A stretch of 64,000 nt of DNA. Source: Ferdinandcohnia sp047238305. GTDB taxonomy: Bacteria > Bacillota > Bacilli > Bacillales > Bacillaceae_L. The DNA lies in assembly GCF_047238305.1 (NCBI RefSeq), contig NZ_JBDFMO010000001.1, positions 2,108,001 to 2,172,000 on the forward strand. Reading direction: 5' to 3'. The translations under genes and the position numbers were made by a program. The notes below the pieces were generated by a model. The model did no database searches. It had not been told where the DNA came from and was given only the letters and a program-made list of their open reading frames with translations. Below are positions 7,635 through 14,694 of this stretch, piece after piece (within the stretch, counting starts at the first letter, position 1; every line of letters starts with the position of its first letter).

Positions 7635-8642
7635 TTATTTATGAGTGTTCCTTAATTTATTTCGATCAAGGTTCGAAGGAGGTTCCTGCATCCATCCTCG
7701 TTCAACCAACATTTTAAAGCCTTTTGCGGCATATAAGAAAATCTCACCTATTGTTTTTGTATAGAAAGCAACTAAATCAGTCCTCATCGATAATGCCTGG
7801 GCATGACCAATAAGAGTAATATCGATACTGTTTAGAGCATGGAAGAGCGTCAGAATAAGCTTATTGGAAAACGGAGAAACGGTCGAATCCGTTACCTCCA
7901 TAGGGATAGAGGTTGTACTCATGAGATTTTCATGTTTAAATAAGTCATTAATAAAGGAGATTTGCTTCTCGGAAATAGTCCTTCCGTCTTTAATAAATTC
8001 CAAGATTTCCTTGTCTTGGATCACCTGTTGAAATCCCATACAAAGGACAATCGCGAAGTAATTCCGTTCAATATTAAAAAACATATCAGTGATTTCAACG
8101 ACATTTAAAGGTCTTTTTTCTCCAATTAGCTTGGTTAAATAGGTAGTCTTTTCCACATACTCAATTTCAGAAGGATAGACTACCATTGGGGGTCGGTCAT
8201 ACATTCCTTTTTCAAGCATTAACTGTGTGGCCTCATTATATTGCTTTAATGCATCAGATAGGCAATTTGAAAAAAATGATCGCACATCGTCTCTAGCAAT
8301 ATTGGATGTAATGAAACTAAAATTAATCATGTTCATACGACTCATAGCATAAACAAATGTGAGAGCAAAAGGATCGTAAAACAATGGTGGGGCAGACAGG
8401 TTCAAATCTTCATCACCAAATGCATCAGGTATTGGGATTTTCTCTTGTAGAAAAATTTCTTTTATTTGTTTCATTTGCCCATTATAGATGTTACCAGACT
8501 GTTTCAAAATAGTTTTAATTTCTTCATCACGTAAATGATGAAGAAAATATTTAATTAAACAAACGGTCATACTACCCTGTATAAAGGTTGTCCATAATCC
8601 ACCAATTTCGGCACTAGATAAGCGAACATTATGCTTGTCCAC
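7635..8642 (-). CDS. DUF3231 family protein
   Basis: This soluble, mostly helical 335-residue protein has the SSAEIGGLWTTFIQGSMTVC opening typical of the DUF3231 family in spore-forming bacilli. The family usually consists of two repeated helical-bundle halves related to CotF/ferritin-like folds, and a second half starting near residue 165 (TTYLTKLIGEKRPLNVVEIT) is consistent with that. Its biochemical role is unknown; a spore or sporulation link is inferred from family distribution. The start is GTG, supported by GGGGGAGGTG 6 nt upstream. It is followed by a shared terminator and preceded by a lipoprotein gene on the same strand. Confidence 0.75.
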   Translation of the reverse strand: MDKHNVRLSSAEIGGLWTTFIQGSMTVCLIKYFLHHLRDEEIKTILKQSGNIYNGQMKQIKEIFLQEKIPIPDAFGDEDLNLSAPPLFYDPFALTFVYAMSRMNMINFSFITSNIARDDVRSFFSNCLSDALKQYNEATQLMLEKGMYDRPPMVVYPSEIEYVEKTTYLTKLIGEKRPLNVVEITDMFFNIERNYFAIVLCMGFQQVIQDKEILEFIKDGRTISEKQISFINDLFKHENLMSTTSIPMEVTDSTVSPFSNKLILTLFHALNSIDITLIGHAQALSMRTDLVAFYTKTIGEIFLYAAKGFKMLVERGWMQEPPSNLDRNKLRNTHK

Positions 8643-8728
8643 GAGGCCACCTCCCCCAATATTATCTATGGGTAGTATAGGTTAAATATCGGATTCTATA
8701 CTTTTGCTTGAAGACACACTAAATCAAT

Positions 8729-9217
8729 CTATCCTTCCATTGAGCGATACAATTTATCTAATTCCTCATTAATTATTTTCATTTCTTCATAAGCTTCATC
8801 CGTCTTCTTTGGGTCACCCGTCGAAATCCCTTCAAGCTGCATGTTCATGGCTTCCATGTATTTTTCAATTGAGGCTTGAACATGGCTCCTAAGTTCATAT
8901 AAATTTTCATTAGTTGGTTGTTCATCAAGCTCAATTAAGTTGTAAATATACATGGCCTCTTCGTTAGCGATTTGCATCATTTCAATGGCCGCTTCAAGTT
9001 CATCATCTTTTTTCATTTCATCCAAAAGCATATCTAGTTCTTCATTAAGTTGGTTAAATTTTTGCACATGACTTTCTAGGCTATCTAATAATGCCAGGTC
9101 CTTCTGAGAGAGATTTTGATCAAGGGTGCTGTACAGTTCTGACGCTGTCTTTGAATTGGAAGTACATCCTATTAAAAATGTTAGTAAAATAAATAGAAGA
9201 ATGATTTTTCGACTCAT
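8729..9217 (-). CDS. Small coiled-coil lipoprotein, unknown function
   Basis: This 162-residue secreted lipoprotein has signal peptide MSRKIILLFILLTFLIGC with the lipobox cysteine at residue 18. The mature region is almost entirely acidic helical heptad-like sequence (QKFNQLNEELDMLLDEMKKD; YEEMKIINEELDKLYRSMEG), which suggests a coiled coil. It loosely resembles YkyA-type cell-wall lipoproteins of bacilli but is shorter, so no name is given. The ribosome binding site GGAGGG lies before the ATG. It is on the same strand as the DUF3231 gene, 86 nt upstream of it, and may be co-transcribed. Confidence 0.65.
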   Translation of the reverse strand: MSRKIILLFILLTFLIGCTSNSKTASELYSTLDQNLSQKDLALLDSLESHVQKFNQLNEELDMLLDEMKKDDELEAAIEMMQIANEEAMYIYNLIELDEQPTNENLYELRSHVQASIEKYMEAMNMQLEGISTGDPKKTDEAYEEMKIINEELDKLYRSMEG

Positions 9218-9387
9218 ACTTTCCCTCCTAAAAACGTATATAAAAGGATATGAGACTTGTCCAAGTTATATGACAATTGACAAATGGATTCGAGTATATT
9301 ATCTTGAATTTAAGATACTTTAAATTAGTCTAATAATTGAAATTCAGTAGGAAATACTAAAATGAACATTTTTTGGAGGGAATTATA

Positions 9388-9993
9388 ATGAAGCATATAT
9401 TCCAAGAAGGTAAAGATAAATCCAAACCAACCCTACTCTTGTTACATGGAACAGGGGGAACTGAATCTGATTTATTGCCGTTGGCGCCACATATTGATAA
9501 AGATGCGTCTGTATTAAGTGTCCGTGGAAACGTATCTGAAAATGGCATGCCCCGCTTTTTCCGTCGCTTAGCCGAAGGTGTTTTTGATATAGAGGATCTT
9601 ATTTTCCGAACAAGAGAATTAAATGAATTTCTTGATGAAGCTGCAACAAAGTATTCATTCGATCGAAATAACATAGTAGCTATCGGATATTCAAATGGAG
9701 CTAATATTGCGGGAAGCTTATTGTTTCATTACAAGGATGCATTAAAAGGTGCGATCCTTCATCATCCGATGGTGCCAAGACGAGACATTGAATTACCAGA
9801 CCAATCAGGTACACCAGTATTCATCGCAGCCGGTAAAAATGACCCAATCTGTCCTGCACAAGAAACAGTTGATCTTCAAAATCTATTACAAGCCGCCAAT
9901 GCGGATGTAGAAGTTCACTGGGAAAATCATGGGCATATGTTAACCGGAACAGAGGTTGCAGCAGCAGCTGAATGGTATAAAAAGCATTTCTAA
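9388..9993 (+). CDS. MhqD-like alpha/beta hydrolase (carboxylesterase)
   Basis: Single-domain serine hydrolase of about 201 residues in the phospholipase/carboxylesterase and dienelactone-hydrolase-like group that includes B. subtilis MhqD. The catalytic triad is visible: GYSNG nucleophile elbow (Ser near 104), the Asp in AAGKNDPICP, and the His in ENHGHML. An oxyanion-loop sequence LLLHGTGG lies near residue 15. In B. subtilis such enzymes belong to quinone and aldehyde detoxification operons; here it stands alone, so the physiological role is open. The start is ATG 9388 behind GGAGGG; an in-frame TTG at 9373 overlaps that ribosome binding site and is not used. Confidence 0.85.
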   Translation: MKHIFQEGKDKSKPTLLLLHGTGGTESDLLPLAPHIDKDASVLSVRGNVSENGMPRFFRRLAEGVFDIEDLIFRTRELNEFLDEAATKYSFDRNNIVAIGYSNGANIAGSLLFHYKDALKGAILHHPMVPRRDIELPDQSGTPVFIAAGKNDPICPAQETVDLQNLLQAANADVEVHWENHGHMLTGTEVAAAAEWYKKHF

Positions 9994-9997
9994 GGGC

Positions 9998-10120
9998 TAA
10001 TTGTGCTTTAATTTAGTCGAAATGCGCGTTATTTTTGGGAATTGCGCTTTAGCAAACGAGAATTGCGCGTGATTTTTAGGAATTGCGTTTTATTTTTAAT
10101 AATTGCGCGATAGCATCATT
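9998..10120. repeat. Degenerate ~20-bp tandem repeats with AATTGCGC core
   Basis: Six units start near 9998, 10020, 10040, 10061, 10081 and 10101. Each begins with a variant of AATTGCGC followed by a T-rich stretch such as GTGATTTTTAGG. The spacing is 20-22 bp. The block fills the gap after the hydrolase gene. There are no unique spacers, so it is not a CRISPR array. Function is unknown. Confidence 0.65.
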
Positions 10121-10125
10121 CACAT

Positions 10126-10153
10126 AAAAAAGGTCAAGGTGAAACCTTGACCT
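10126..10153 (-). terminator. Terminator of the small SASP-like gene
   Basis: On the minus strand AGGTCAAGG, a short loop and CCTTGACC are followed by six T residues, just after the stop at 10159. Confidence 0.85.
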
Positions 10154-10158
10154 CACAT

Positions 10159-10323
10159 CTATTTCTTTTTCTTCTTTTGAACATTTTGTTTTTCTGCTTC
10201 TACTTCTGTATAGGATGCAAATTCAACAAGTTCTTCGCTGATTCTGTTCCCTTTTTTGACATTATTATTTCGCTGCGCATTTGCATTTCCACGCTTCGTT
10301 CTACCCAAATCGTTCATCTCCAT
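10159..10323 (-). CDS. Small gamma-SASP-like protein
   Basis: Short basic, Asn/Gln-rich protein ending in a lysine run. The segment LVEFASYTEVEAEKQNVQ resembles the EFASETDVAEVRKQNQQS repeat of gamma-type small acid-soluble spore proteins, one of which is encoded directly upstream on the same strand. This suggests a divergent member that stores amino acids in the spore or arose by duplication. The start is uncertain: ATG 10323 and ATG 10317 lack a well-spaced ribosome binding site, and an in-frame TTG at 10383 adds 20 residues. The gene has its own terminator on each side, so it is likely transcribed separately. Confidence 0.5.
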   Translation of the reverse strand: MEMNDLGRTKRGNANAQRNNNVKKGNRISEELVEFASYTEVEAEKQNVQKKKKK

Positions 10324-10393
10324 TCTTAACTTTTCATTTTGTAGTATGAGTAATTTAGAACCTTTTATGTGGTGTCGAGACAATTCCTTAAAA

Positions 10394-10421
10394 ACACCTC
10401 CACGTGGTGTGGAGGTGTTAT
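10394..10421 (-). terminator. Terminator of the gamma-type SASP gene
   Basis: AACACCTCCAC and GTGGAGGTGTT form a perfect 11-bp stem with a 5-nt loop, followed on the minus strand by five T residues, 13 nt after the stop codon. Confidence 0.9.
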
Positions 10422-10433
10422 AGTAAAGGGTTC

Positions 10434-10778
10434 CTAGCGATTTTTGTTAGATTGTGATTGCTGGTTCTGTTTTCGAACCTCAGCTACATCAGTTTCGCTA
10501 GCAAATTCGGTACTGAAAGAGGAACCAGTTGAAGTGAACTGTTGTTGCCCAACAGATTGTTGGAGCTGTTGTGCGGTCTGCTCTATCTGATTTAATTGTT
10601 GAGCAGCATTCAATTCACGTCCTGCAAATCCAGGGGCTGCCTGTTGTGCTTGTGGTGAGCTTTGTTGGAATTGTTGAGCGTTCATTTGCTCTGTTTGGGC
10701 TAATTGCTTAGCCGTTTGTTTAATTTGATTTAAAGCAGATTGAGCCTGTGCTGGAATTTGCTGATTGTTGTTTTGCAT
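10434..10778 (-). CDS. sspE: Gamma-type small acid-soluble spore protein
   Basis: This 114-residue, extremely Gln/Asn/Ala/Ser-rich protein lacks bulky hydrophobic residues. It ends in FSTEFASETDVAEVRKQNQQ, the diagnostic gamma-type SASP motif (degraded by GPR protease at TEFASE-type sites during germination to supply amino acids). Unlike B. subtilis SspE, which carries two such repeats, only one clear copy of the motif is present; the N-terminal 80 residues are degenerate QxxxAQQ repeats. The ribosome binding site GGGAGG lies 6 nt before the ATG. Expression under sigma G in the forespore is expected, but I could not fix a promoter. Confidence 0.85.
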   Translation of the reverse strand: MQNNNQQIPAQAQSALNQIKQTAKQLAQTEQMNAQQFQQSSPQAQQAAPGFAGRELNAAQQLNQIEQTAQQLQQSVGQQQFTSTGSSFSTEFASETDVAEVRKQNQQSQSNKNR

Positions 10779-11070
10779 GTGGAACCTCCCAGACGAATTT
10801 TTTGGATCGTCAAAAGGCCTTCACCTTTCAAAAATCCTTTCTTAACTTGTGTAGAAACGACCGTTCTCATGTGTTGAAAAAAATACAATATGTGTGACTT
10901 TTTTCATTTTATGAGAACAGGATGTAGGGGTATAATCTAAAGCGTATACATTAAACCAACTTTTTATAAAATCATTTTAATAAGTACAATCATGGAGCTT
11001 ACCAAGTTTTTGGGTTGTTTCTTTCAAACCTTCCATTATATAATTCAAATAGTGGGAAGAGGTGATTTGA

Positions 11071-11784
11071 ATGAAACGAATCGATTTTTGGGGTCGAGAT
11101 GAATACGATGAAAGACTTCTTGAAGAGGTCCTTCGAGGTGTGAAAACAGTCACCTGTACTCCAAAAGTTTGGTATGATCAATTACCAAACGAGGAAAAGA
11201 GTGAAATAGGCGATATCATCCAGGTGTTTACAAAGCGAAATGAGCATAAAGCAAACCTCAAAATTACCGATTTTTATGAAATTCGATTTGGTGAAATTCA
11301 AGGTAAATTGGGAGAACGTATTGCAAAAGGTGAAAATTCCACTTTGGATGAATTTATCGAGGATCATATTTTTAGTTGGGAGAAGCCTTTAAAAATTGAT
11401 GGATACGAGCTTAACGAAGATACCATCATTGTGGTGGAACACTTCCAGGTTACAGACATTTTTACAGATGTTACAATAGACTTACACCTTGTCCCGATGA
11501 CCGAGGCAGAAGGATATAAGATCATCAATTGGACTGATTTTGAATTGTTTAGAAAGTCCACTGATTACTTTTATTCCGTCTATAAAGAAAAGGATTTTGT
11601 TGCGTTTGTTCGGTTTCGCCAAAATGATACAAACACCTACATGTATTACAAAGTAAATCCTAATTTTGAAGGACAGTTAGATGAAAAGGAACTCATAAAG
11701 AAAGCAGAAAAGTTTGCTCAAAAAGCACTTTTGGCAACAAATATCATCCATGAATGGAGTTCCATTTACACATACCATAAATAA
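11071..11784 (+). CDS. ASCH domain-containing protein with extra C-terminal domain
   Basis: Residues 1-130 look like an ASCH domain, a small beta-barrel with suspected RNA-binding or base-hydrolase roles: the WGRDEYDERLLEEVLRGVKTVTC opening followed by EKSEIGDIIQVFTKRNEHKA and LKITDFYEIRFGEI (short excerpts). Residues 150-237 form a second alpha-beta region of unknown family (DFVAFVRFRQNDTNTYMYY). The ribosome binding site AGAGGTGA lies before the ATG. It is a single-gene unit with its own terminator. A TATAAT at 10931-10936 may be the -10 box, although no good -35 is present. The fusion to the C-terminal region is not one I recognise. Confidence 0.65.
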   Translation: MKRIDFWGRDEYDERLLEEVLRGVKTVTCTPKVWYDQLPNEEKSEIGDIIQVFTKRNEHKANLKITDFYEIRFGEIQGKLGERIAKGENSTLDEFIEDHIFSWEKPLKIDGYELNEDTIIVVEHFQVTDIFTDVTIDLHLVPMTEAEGYKIINWTDFELFRKSTDYFYSVYKEKDFVAFVRFRQNDTNTYMYYKVNPNFEGQLDEKELIKKAEKFAQKALLATNIIHEWSSIYTYHK

Positions 11785-11793
11785 TTGAAAAAT

Positions 11794-11827
11794 AGACGTC
11801 TGGTTAAAATCGTACCAACGTCTTTTC
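11794..11827 (+). terminator. Terminator of the ASCH gene
   Basis: AGACGT with inner GGT pairs with ACC and ACGTCT, followed by TTTTC. It begins 10 nt after the stop codon. Confidence 0.7.
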
Positions 11828-11896
11828 TATGTCTAGATCTTCTTTCAAGGTTCTGACTTGGGCGCCGAACTGTGGCGCTCCCGTCAGAAAATCAAT

Positions 11897-11926
11897 TTGA
11901 CATACGAATACCTGTAATTGTAAAAT
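11897..11926 (+). promoter_or_regulatory. Candidate SigA promoter for dacF-like gene
   Basis: TTGACA (11897-11902), an 18-nt spacer and TAAAAT (11921-11926), about 100 nt before the start codon. The transcript would begin with a hairpin formed by TGTGGGACA (11929-11937) and TGTCCCACA (11953-11961). Confidence 0.6.
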
Positions 11927-12023
11927 CGTGTGGGACATGTAGACAAGTACCTTGTCCCACAAATGAGAAAAATCATAGATGAAACACGGGAGTAAGGATC
12001 TTTGTCTCAAGGGGAGAAGAGAA

Positions 12024-13199
12024 ATGAAACAGTTTTATTTTGTTTTAGTTCTAGTATTTCTAATGACTTCTCTTTCACCTTTTCAAGTTCATGCAGAAGG
12101 TGCTACGGATGTTGGAGCACCTGCGATTAAGAGTGATGCAGTCATTTTAATAGATGCAAATACTGGTTCAATTTTATATGAGAAAAATAGTCGTACCCAA
12201 ATGTATCCTGCAAGTTTAACGAAAATGGCAACCGCTATCTATGCGATTGAAAAAGGAAATTTAGATGATATTGTATCTGTCAGTGCAAACGCCTATGAAA
12301 CGGATGGTACACGTGTATACCTTGAAGAAGGGGAGCAGGTCACATTAAAACATCTTATTCAAGGCTTATTAATCAATTCTGGAAATGATGCCGGGGTTGC
12401 CATCGCAGAACATCTTAATGGGAGCATAGAGTCCTTTGCAGAGTCACTCAATCAATATTTAAAAGAAGAAATTGGCGTCGAACAAACTCATTTTACGAAC
12501 CCACACGGTCTCTTTGATGAAAATCACTACACAACCGCATATGACCTTGCTTTAATTACGAAATATGCGCTAAAGAATCCCGTTTTCCGTGAGATTTTTG
12601 GAACAAAAGAATTAGCATGGGACGGAGAATCATGGGATACCACCCTTTTTAGCCATCATTTATTGCTTAGAGGAGAAATTCCCTATGAAGGAATTACAGG
12701 TGGAAAAACTGGGTTTGTACAAGAATCGCGATACACCCTTTCAACATCAGCAGAACAAGGTGATTTATCTTTGATTGCGATTGTGTTAAAGGCAGAACGG
12801 GATAAATATGCATATGAGGATACAGTGGCACTTTTAGACTATGGATTTGAAAACTTTGAGGTAGCAGAGGTGGCTTCAAGCGAGAAGTTTTTCGGTGAGC
12901 AGAATGAAAGTTACCATCTCAATAAACCACTTCCATACACACAAAAGAAAAATGAAGACGTTCAACTGGCAATGAATGACCAAGGAGTGCTTCAGGTCCT
13001 TGGGGAAGATGGTCGACAACTTGCGGCGAAGCAACTTAAAATGGATATGCCAAAGGAAGCAATGGGCACTCGTGCTGACATTGATCCGGCTAACCTTTCT
13101 AAAAAGAACCATTTACCGGCAATCCTAATGGTCATATTTTTATGCGTGGGTGTTGTCTTCCTGCAGAAAACCATTAAAAACATGAAAAAAAGCACTTAA
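12024..13199 (+). CDS. D-alanyl-D-alanine carboxypeptidase (penicillin-binding protein, DacF-like)
   Basis: Low-molecular-mass PBP that trims the terminal D-Ala from peptidoglycan stem peptides. The secretion signal spans residues 1-25 (ending near QVHAEG). The S11 peptidase domain has all three active-site motifs: PASLTKMA (SxxK), NSGND (SxN) and GGKTGF (KTG). A PBP5-like beta-sandwich region follows. A predicted membrane helix (LPAILMVIFLCVGVVFL) near the C-terminus anchors it, rather than the usual amphipathic helix. The start is ATG 12024, supported by AAGGGGAGA; the in-frame ATG at 11979 lies within an upstream hairpin-rich leader. It is a single-gene unit with a SigA-like promoter. Confidence 0.9.
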   Translation: MKQFYFVLVLVFLMTSLSPFQVHAEGATDVGAPAIKSDAVILIDANTGSILYEKNSRTQMYPASLTKMATAIYAIEKGNLDDIVSVSANAYETDGTRVYLEEGEQVTLKHLIQGLLINSGNDAGVAIAEHLNGSIESFAESLNQYLKEEIGVEQTHFTNPHGLFDENHYTTAYDLALITKYALKNPVFREIFGTKELAWDGESWDTTLFSHHLLLRGEIPYEGITGGKTGFVQESRYTLSTSAEQGDLSLIAIVLKAERDKYAYEDTVALLDYGFENFEVAEVASSEKFFGEQNESYHLNKPLPYTQKKNEDVQLAMNDQGVLQVLGEDGRQLAAKQLKMDMPKEAMGTRADIDPANLSKKNHLPAILMVIFLCVGVVFLQKTIKNMKKST

Positions 13200-13215
13200 C
13201 CAAAGTGCTTTTTTT
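13184..13215 (+). terminator. Terminator of the dacF-like gene
   Basis: AAAAAAAGCACTT and AAGTGCTTTTTTT form a strong stem that overlaps the stop codon; it would also work on the minus strand for the convergent gtrA operon. CAAAGTGCTTTT occurs again at 13263-13274. Confidence 0.85.
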
Positions 13216-13271
13216 ACTATCAAAAGCCTACAAGGGGTTCCTATTTTGGACTTCCCAAAGTCAAAGTGCTT

Positions 13272-13673
13272 TTAGGATGAAAATACAATATATTTCTGCC
13301 CAAGATAGTTCAAAATTGTATAAAGGCATGTCCCCAGTAAAACAGCCATCTCGTTTGGATATTGCACAAAAATGAATCCTGAAACGAACTTACTCATCGA
13401 AAATGAAAGAAAATAGCAGCTTAATATTACTAAAACAAACAGTGGAATACTTTTACCATACATTGCTTTGCTACCAAAAGTGAATCGTCTGTTCAATATA
13501 TAGCTGATTCCGGCTCCAAGCGAATTGCCAACAAAGGTCGCAAGCCAATAGGAAAAACCGACTATATGTAGCAATAATAATATACTTGAGAGTCCAACAA
13601 GCGTATTTATGACTCCGACAAGCAAAAAACGAACAAAGGTATTAGTTGGTTTCAGAAAGTGGGTTGTAATCAA
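13272..13673 (-). CDS. GtrA family membrane protein
   Basis: This 133-residue protein has four hydrophobic helices and the GtrA-family opening FVRFLLVGVINTLVGLSS. GtrA proteins are thought to flip undecaprenyl-phosphate-linked sugars across the membrane for use outside. The start is TTG 13673 behind GAGGGTGA, and the gene overlaps the end of the upstream glycosyltransferase gene by 32 nt, so translation is coupled. With that gene and the large membrane protein upstream it forms a complete extracytoplasmic sugar-transfer operon: charge the lipid, flip it, transfer the sugar. Confidence 0.85.
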   Translation of the reverse strand: MITTHFLKPTNTFVRFLLVGVINTLVGLSSILLLLHIVGFSYWLATFVGNSLGAGISYILNRRFTFGSKAMYGKSIPLFVLVILSCYFLSFSMSKFVSGFIFVQYPNEMAVLLGTCLYTILNYLGQKYIVFSS

Positions 13674-14673
13674 TCAAGAGTTCACCCTCTTCCGGAGAAA
13701 GAGGCTCTTCTTCAGGAACCGCAAGATTGTACGTATCAATATCAATAACAAATTTCGGTCGTCGCTTCGTCTCCTTATAGATTTTTCCGATATATTCTCC
13801 AATAAAACCTAAAGCAATCAACTGTAGTCCACCAATTAACCAAATTGACGTAATCAGTGAAGTCCAACCTGTTTGGGTTTGGTCACTAAATTTTAAATAA
13901 ATGAAGTATCCACCAAAGAAAAGGCTGACAAAAAAAGAGAGCAATCCAATCAAGGAAATAAAGCGAATCGGTGTAACGCTAAAGGATGTAATGCCATCGA
14001 GGGCAAACGAGAGCATTTTCCGTAATGGGTATTTCGTTTCCCCTGCCATTCGTTCCTTTCGATCGTAAAAAACAGACGTTGACTGAAAGCCAACAAGAGG
14101 TACAACCCCACGTAAAAAAAGATTGCTCTCATCGAATTGTTCAAGTACTTCAACGGCTCGTTTACTCATTAACCGGTAATCGGCATGGTTATAAACAAGG
14201 TTCACACCCATGAATTGCATTAGCTTATAGAAACCTTGTGCCGTATGTTTTTTGAAAAAGGTGTCTGTCTTGCGCTCTTTTCGAACACCATAAACAATTT
14301 CATAACCTTCAGTATACCGATTCAGAAACTCGCGAATGACTGTGATATCATCTTGCAAATCGGCATCTATCGAAACAAGACAATCTGATTGCCGTTTTGC
14401 AGCAAACAGGCCAGCTAGTAATGCATTTTGGTGTCCGACATTTCGTGCTAGTTTAAGCCCTTTCATCTTATTGTCTTCTAGACCTTTTTTATAAATAATG
14501 GACCATGTTTGATCCTTGCTACCATCATCGACAAACAAGAGTCTACTTTTTTCTGAAACAAGTTTGTCTGTTATAAGCTCATCTAAAAGGGTTCGAAGCT
14601 GCTTCATCGTTTCGGGAAGAACTTCTTCTTCATTGTAGCAAGGAACAACGATGGTAAGTGCTGGTGCATTCAT
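13642..14673 (-). CDS. GT2 glycosyltransferase, undecaprenyl-phosphate glycosyltransferase type
   Basis: This 343-residue enzyme has an N-terminal GT-A domain (LTIVVPCYNEEEVLP, LFVDDGSKD, and the DxD motif in VSIDADLQDD) and two C-terminal membrane helices (near 235-260 and 270-300). This is the architecture of GtrB/CsbB/YkoT proteins, which transfer a sugar from a nucleotide donor to undecaprenyl phosphate on the inner membrane face. It is preceded by a GGGGG ribosome binding site and followed, with overlap, by a gtrA gene. The upstream gene encodes a large polytopic protein that likely takes the lipid-linked sugar outside the membrane, as CsbB and YfhO do for lipoteichoic acid in B. subtilis. 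Confidence 0.88.
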   Translation of the reverse strand: MNAPALTIVVPCYNEEEVLPETMKQLRTLLDELITDKLVSEKSRLLFVDDGSKDQTWSIIYKKGLEDNKMKGLKLARNVGHQNALLAGLFAAKRQSDCLVSIDADLQDDITVIREFLNRYTEGYEIVYGVRKERKTDTFFKKHTAQGFYKLMQFMGVNLVYNHADYRLMSKRAVEVLEQFDESNLFLRGVVPLVGFQSTSVFYDRKERMAGETKYPLRKMLSFALDGITSFSVTPIRFISLIGLLSFFVSLFFGGYFIYLKFSDQTQTGWTSLITSIWLIGGLQLIALGFIGEYIGKIYKETKRRPKFVIDIDTYNLAVPEEEPLSPEEGELLIDYNPLSETN

Positions 14674-14694
14674 GATGAATCCCCCTTATAGTTT

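Noticed and set aside
11785..12023. Riboswitch in the dacF-like leader
   Set aside because: The hairpins match no riboswitch class that I recognise, and no terminator or sequestered ribosome binding site is seen.
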